Shown here: piece after piece, positions 14,667 to 17,014 of the stretch | How the letters are laid out: the number at the start of each line of letters is the position of its first letter | Numbering within the stretch: the first letter of the stretch is position 1 | From: CAZHDI01 sp964531285 | GTDB lineage: Bacteria > Pseudomonadota > Alphaproteobacteria > JAJFIK01 | Assembly (NCBI GenBank): GCA_964531285.1 | Contig: CAZHDI010000070.1 | Coordinates: 1-17,014, forward strand | Direction of reading: 5' to 3' | Length of the DNA: 17,014 bases | Position numbers and translations under genes: made by a program | The notes under the pieces: model-generated | Database searches by the model: none | What the model was told of the DNA's origin: nothing | The model's input: only the letters and a program-made list of their open reading frames with translations

Positions 14667-15659
14667 ATGAGCCGGGGGCGCTTGGCGCCTCCCCAACAGC
14701 CTGGATCGCGAATGTCACGATGGGAAACGGCGCGCACCCGTGCGTCGTCGAGATGGGATGCACTGCCGGCGGCGCTGAAAGGCTCGTTCTGGATGCTCGG
14801 CTCGGCGCTCCTGTTCGTCGTCATGGCGAGCCTTGTGAAATTTCTCGGCCAGGGCATGCATCCGGTCCAGGTGGCGTTCTTCCGGTCGCTGACCGGCCTG
14901 TTCATCATTGTGCCGCTGATTGCGCGCAGCGGCATGGGCGGGTTCAAAACCACCCGGCCGCGTCTCCATCTGGCGCGGGGGATCTGCGGATCGCTCGGCA
15001 TGATGTGCGGCTTTTATGCGTTCACCTATCTGCCGCTGGCCGATGCCACCGCGATCAGTTTCGCGCGCGCGCTGTTCCTGGTGCCGCTTGCCATCGTGAT
15101 CTTGTCCGAGGTGGTCGGTCTGCGGCGCTGGGCGGCGACCCTTGTCGGCTTTCTCGGAGTGCTGATCATCCTGCGCCCCAGCGGATCGACCGATCCGGCG
15201 GCCCTTGTGGCGGTCGCCCATGCGCTGTTCGTGGCGTTGGCGCTCACCTGCGTGAAACTCTTGTCGCGCACGGATCAGGCGCTGACCTTGCTGCTCTATT
15301 CCGGGCTCATCGGCACGGTGATGACGGCGATCCCGACGGTGCTGCTGTGGCATCCGCCGACCCTGGAGGAGTATCTGCTGTTGGGGCTGATGGGCCTTGT
15401 GGGGCTGGCGGCCCATAATTGTCTGGTGCGCGCCTATGCTGAAGCCGATGCCACCGCCCTTGCGCCGCTCGATTACACGCGCCTCTTGTTCGCGACCGCC
15501 GCGGGCTTCCTGTTCTTTGCGGATATTCCGGATCTCTGGACGATCCTGGGTGCGGCGATCATCGTCGCCTCGACCCTCTACATCACCATCCGGGAGGCGC
15601 GGGTCTCCGGCGCCCGCCGGCTGGAGGCCGAAACCCGGCCCACAGGGCCGGATGTTTAG
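14667..15659 (+). CDS. EamA/DMT-family inner-membrane transporter
   Basis: The 330-residue product has two EamA repeats, with about ten hydrophobic helices from residue 37 to about 310. Recognisable parts are FRSLTGLFIIVPLI, the FYAFTYLPLADATAISFARALFLVPLAI segment split over about residues 115-142, and a second-half GLAAHNCLVRAYAEADATALAPLDYTRLLF-like stretch (about 248-277). DMT permeases move amino acids, metabolites or drugs; the substrate here is unknown. The ATG at 14667 lies 9 bp after the MBL stop with a weak ribosome binding site. An ATG at 14712 would remove a polar leader of 15 residues and is nearly as likely. Its TAG stop (15657-15659) overlaps the stop codon of the convergent DUF1232 gene. 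Confidence 0.92.
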   Translation: MSRGRLAPPQQPGSRMSRWETARTRASSRWDALPAALKGSFWMLGSALLFVVMASLVKFLGQGMHPVQVAFFRSLTGLFIIVPLIARSGMGGFKTTRPRLHLARGICGSLGMMCGFYAFTYLPLADATAISFARALFLVPLAIVILSEVVGLRRWAATLVGFLGVLIILRPSGSTDPAALVAVAHALFVALALTCVKLLSRTDQALTLLLYSGLIGTVMTAIPTVLLWHPPTLEEYLLLGLMGLVGLAAHNCLVRAYAEADATALAPLDYTRLLFATAAGFLFFADIPDLWTILGAAIIVASTLYITIREARVSGARRLEAETRPTGPDV

Positions 15660-16084
15660 GCCTCTTTCAGGGTCTCGAGTGTTTCGCGGGCGCGGTCCCG
15701 GTGCCCTGGCGTGATGCTGGCGGCCACGGTTCTGATGGCGGCCAGGAGCACGGCGGCATCGTCGGTGAAGCCGAACCCGATGAACACATCCGGCACCAGA
15801 TCCACCGGGGCAATGAAATAGGCCAGGGCCGCCAGCAGCGTCGCCCGGACCCTTAAGGGGGTCTTGGGATCGAGCGCGCAGTAATAGGCCGCGAGCAGGT
15901 CCTCGGCGAAGGACAGCCGGCCGACCACCCGCTTCAGTTTGGGCCAGAACCCCTCGCGGACGGTCTTTTCGTCTTTCTCGAAGCGCGCCCGGTCGGCCGC
16001 GGGCACAAGATCGCCGCCCGAAGTCGGCCCTGCCGCTCCGTCACCTGGATTTTTTCCGCTGAAAGGCTCGTCCGGTGATGTCAT
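15656..16084 (-). CDS. DUF1232 (YkvA) family protein
   Basis: A small protein of 142 residues from the ATG at 16084. The C-terminal half carries the DUF1232 core: AYFIAPVDLVPDVFIGFGFTDDAAVLLAAI, split as the P-x-D-L-x-P-D box (about residues 88-94) and the F-T-D-D-A-A-V turn. The family is predicted to be membrane-associated through this hydrophobic hairpin, and its function is unknown. The first 45 residues are polar and variable. No ribosome binding site precedes 16084; a longer reading from an ATG at 16123 (155 residues) is possible, but its extra residues look non-coding. A -10-like TATTAG sits 4 nt before the ATG on the minus strand, so a leaderless mRNA is conceivable. It is divergent from the dehydrogenase gene. 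Confidence 0.85.
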   Translation of the reverse strand: MTSPDEPFSGKNPGDGAAGPTSGGDLVPAADRARFEKDEKTVREGFWPKLKRVVGRLSFAEDLLAAYYCALDPKTPLRVRATLLAALAYFIAPVDLVPDVFIGFGFTDDAAVLLAAIRTVAASITPGHRDRARETLETLKEA

Positions 16085-16181
16085 AGGGCTAATATGCGGT
16101 CTTGAAGCGGTGATGCAACGCACCGGCTGCCGCGGCGACGCGGAACAGGATCAAAGCACCAGCACCACAGGAGAGGAATCC

Positions 16182-16967
16182 ATGGAACTCAACAGTTCGG
16201 GCAGTGCCGTCATTACGGGCGGTGCGTCGGGTCTCGGGGAAGCAACCGCGCGGGAACTGGCGTCGAAAGGCGTCAAGGTCGCGCTGTTCGACCGCAACGA
16301 GGAGCGCGGGGTGCAAGTCGCCAATGACCTGGGCGGCACGTTCTGCGCGGTCGATGTGACCGACGAGTCGAGCGTCGTCTCCGGCTTCGAGAAAGCCCGG
16401 TCGGCCCAGGGCCAGGAGCGCATTCTGGTGAACTGCGCCGGGCTCGGCATCGCGGTGAAGACCGCCAGCCGCGACAAGGAAACCGGCGAGGCCAAGCATC
16501 ATCCGCTCGATGCGTTCAACTTCGTCATCCAGGTGAATCTGGTCGGCACCTTCCGCTGCATCACCCATTCGGCCCAGGGCATGCTGAGCCTCGATCCGAT
16601 CACGGAAGATGGCGAGCGCGGCGTGATCGTCAACACCGCGTCGGTCGCGGCCCAGGACGGTCAGATCGGTCAGGCGGCCTATTCGGCGTCCAAGGGCGGC
16701 ATTGTCGGCATGACCCTGCCCATTGCGCGGGACCTGTCGCGCGAAGGCATCCGCTGCAATACGATCCTGCCGGGCCTGTTCAACACGCCGCTCTTGGCCG
16801 GCGCGCCGGAAAATGTCCGGCAGGCGCTCGGCGCCCAGGTGCCGTTCCCGCCGCGCCTCGGCAACCCGCCGGAATACGCCATGCTGGCCCGCCAGATCTG
16901 CGAGAACGGCATGCTCAACGGCGAATGCATCCGGCTCGACGGCGCGATCCGCATGGCGCCGCGATAA
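16182..16967 (+). CDS. Short-chain dehydrogenase, HSD10-like 3-hydroxyacyl-CoA dehydrogenase
   Basis: An NAD(H)-dependent classical SDR of 261 residues. The cofactor loop is T12-G-G-A-S-G17-L-G19, NCAG is at 84-87, and the catalytic residues are N119, S154 (NTASVAAQDG), Y167 and K171 (YSASKGG). The stretch GQAAYSASKGGIVGMTLPIA, followed by RDLSREGIRCNTILPGLFNTPLL, is very like mitochondrial HSD17B10 (type II 3-hydroxyacyl-CoA dehydrogenase) and its bacterial relatives. A role in fatty-acid or branched-chain acyl-CoA oxidation is therefore likely, but the substrate is inferred. The ATG at 16182 has AGGAG upstream; the open frame to 15939 overlaps the DUF1232 gene in antisense and is rejected. 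Nothing is known of its downstream partners because the window ends. Confidence 0.94.
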   Translation: MELNSSGSAVITGGASGLGEATARELASKGVKVALFDRNEERGVQVANDLGGTFCAVDVTDESSVVSGFEKARSAQGQERILVNCAGLGIAVKTASRDKETGEAKHHPLDAFNFVIQVNLVGTFRCITHSAQGMLSLDPITEDGERGVIVNTASVAAQDGQIGQAAYSASKGGIVGMTLPIARDLSREGIRCNTILPGLFNTPLLAGAPENVRQALGAQVPFPPRLGNPPEYAMLARQICENGMLNGECIRLDGAIRMAPR

Positions 16968-16990
16968 GTCTTGTTTCTCGCTTCCGTTGG

Positions 16991-17012
16991 GCGCGGCCCT
17001 GGCGGGCCGTGC
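16991..17012 (+). terminator. Possible terminator hairpin after the HSD10-like gene, cut by window edge
   Basis: GCGCGGCCC (16991-16999) can pair with GGGCCGTGC (17004-17012) over a 4-nt loop, giving a 9-bp stem with one G-T pair, 24 bp after the stop codon. The sequence stops two bases later, so whether a T-run follows cannot be seen. Confidence 0.4.
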
Positions 17013-17014
17013 TC

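Overview
This window is a high-GC stretch of an alphaproteobacterial chromosome. The assignment rests on four signs: an IalB-family periplasmic protein, an ECF sigma factor paired with a ChrR-type zinc anti-sigma factor, a Rhizobium etli-type (class 3) L-asparaginase, and an HSD10-like short-chain dehydrogenase. The genus cannot be read from this. Genes are tightly packed, and I see no tRNA, rRNA, transposase, integrase, CRISPR array or phage gene. It reads as ordinary chromosomal backbone, not as an island.

Left part (1-6000). A 3'-truncated argG (minus) is divergent from a monocistronic gene for a small exported protein (1367-1909), which ends in a very clear intrinsic terminator. Next comes a predicted outer-membrane beta-barrel-like protein (2067-2840), convergent with a four-helix membrane protein that has a charged tail (3499-2858). 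Further right, a minus-strand cluster runs leftwards: ialB-like gene (5866-5318), rlmN (5269-4061) and a GNAT acetyltransferase (4055-3603). A GC-rich hairpin separates ialB from rlmN.

Middle part (6000-8241). Divergent from ialB, an ECF sigma factor (6170-6751) is followed by its ChrR-like anti-sigma factor (6811-7503). The anti-sigma gene is convergent, one base apart, with a TrmH/SpoU RNA methyltransferase gene (8077-7505).

Right part (8242-17014). A long plus-strand run follows: class 3 L-asparaginase, patatin-like phospholipase, zinc-independent quinone oxidoreductase, beta-lactamase-family serine hydrolase, glutaminase (its start overlaps the previous stop), an exported metallo-beta-lactamase-fold hydrolase, and an EamA/DMT permease. 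The asparaginase, serine hydrolase and glutaminase all show SxxK-type active sites on related folds, and two of them release ammonia from amino-acid amides. The permease gene overlaps the stop of a convergent DUF1232 gene. An HSD10-like dehydrogenase gene closes the window, followed by a hairpin cut by the window edge.

I found no convincing undescribed multi-gene system. The items most worth a second look are the run of SxxK amidohydrolase and esterase genes, a shared promoter-like motif before two exported-protein genes, the sigma/ChrR junction, and two exported or membrane proteins I cannot name.
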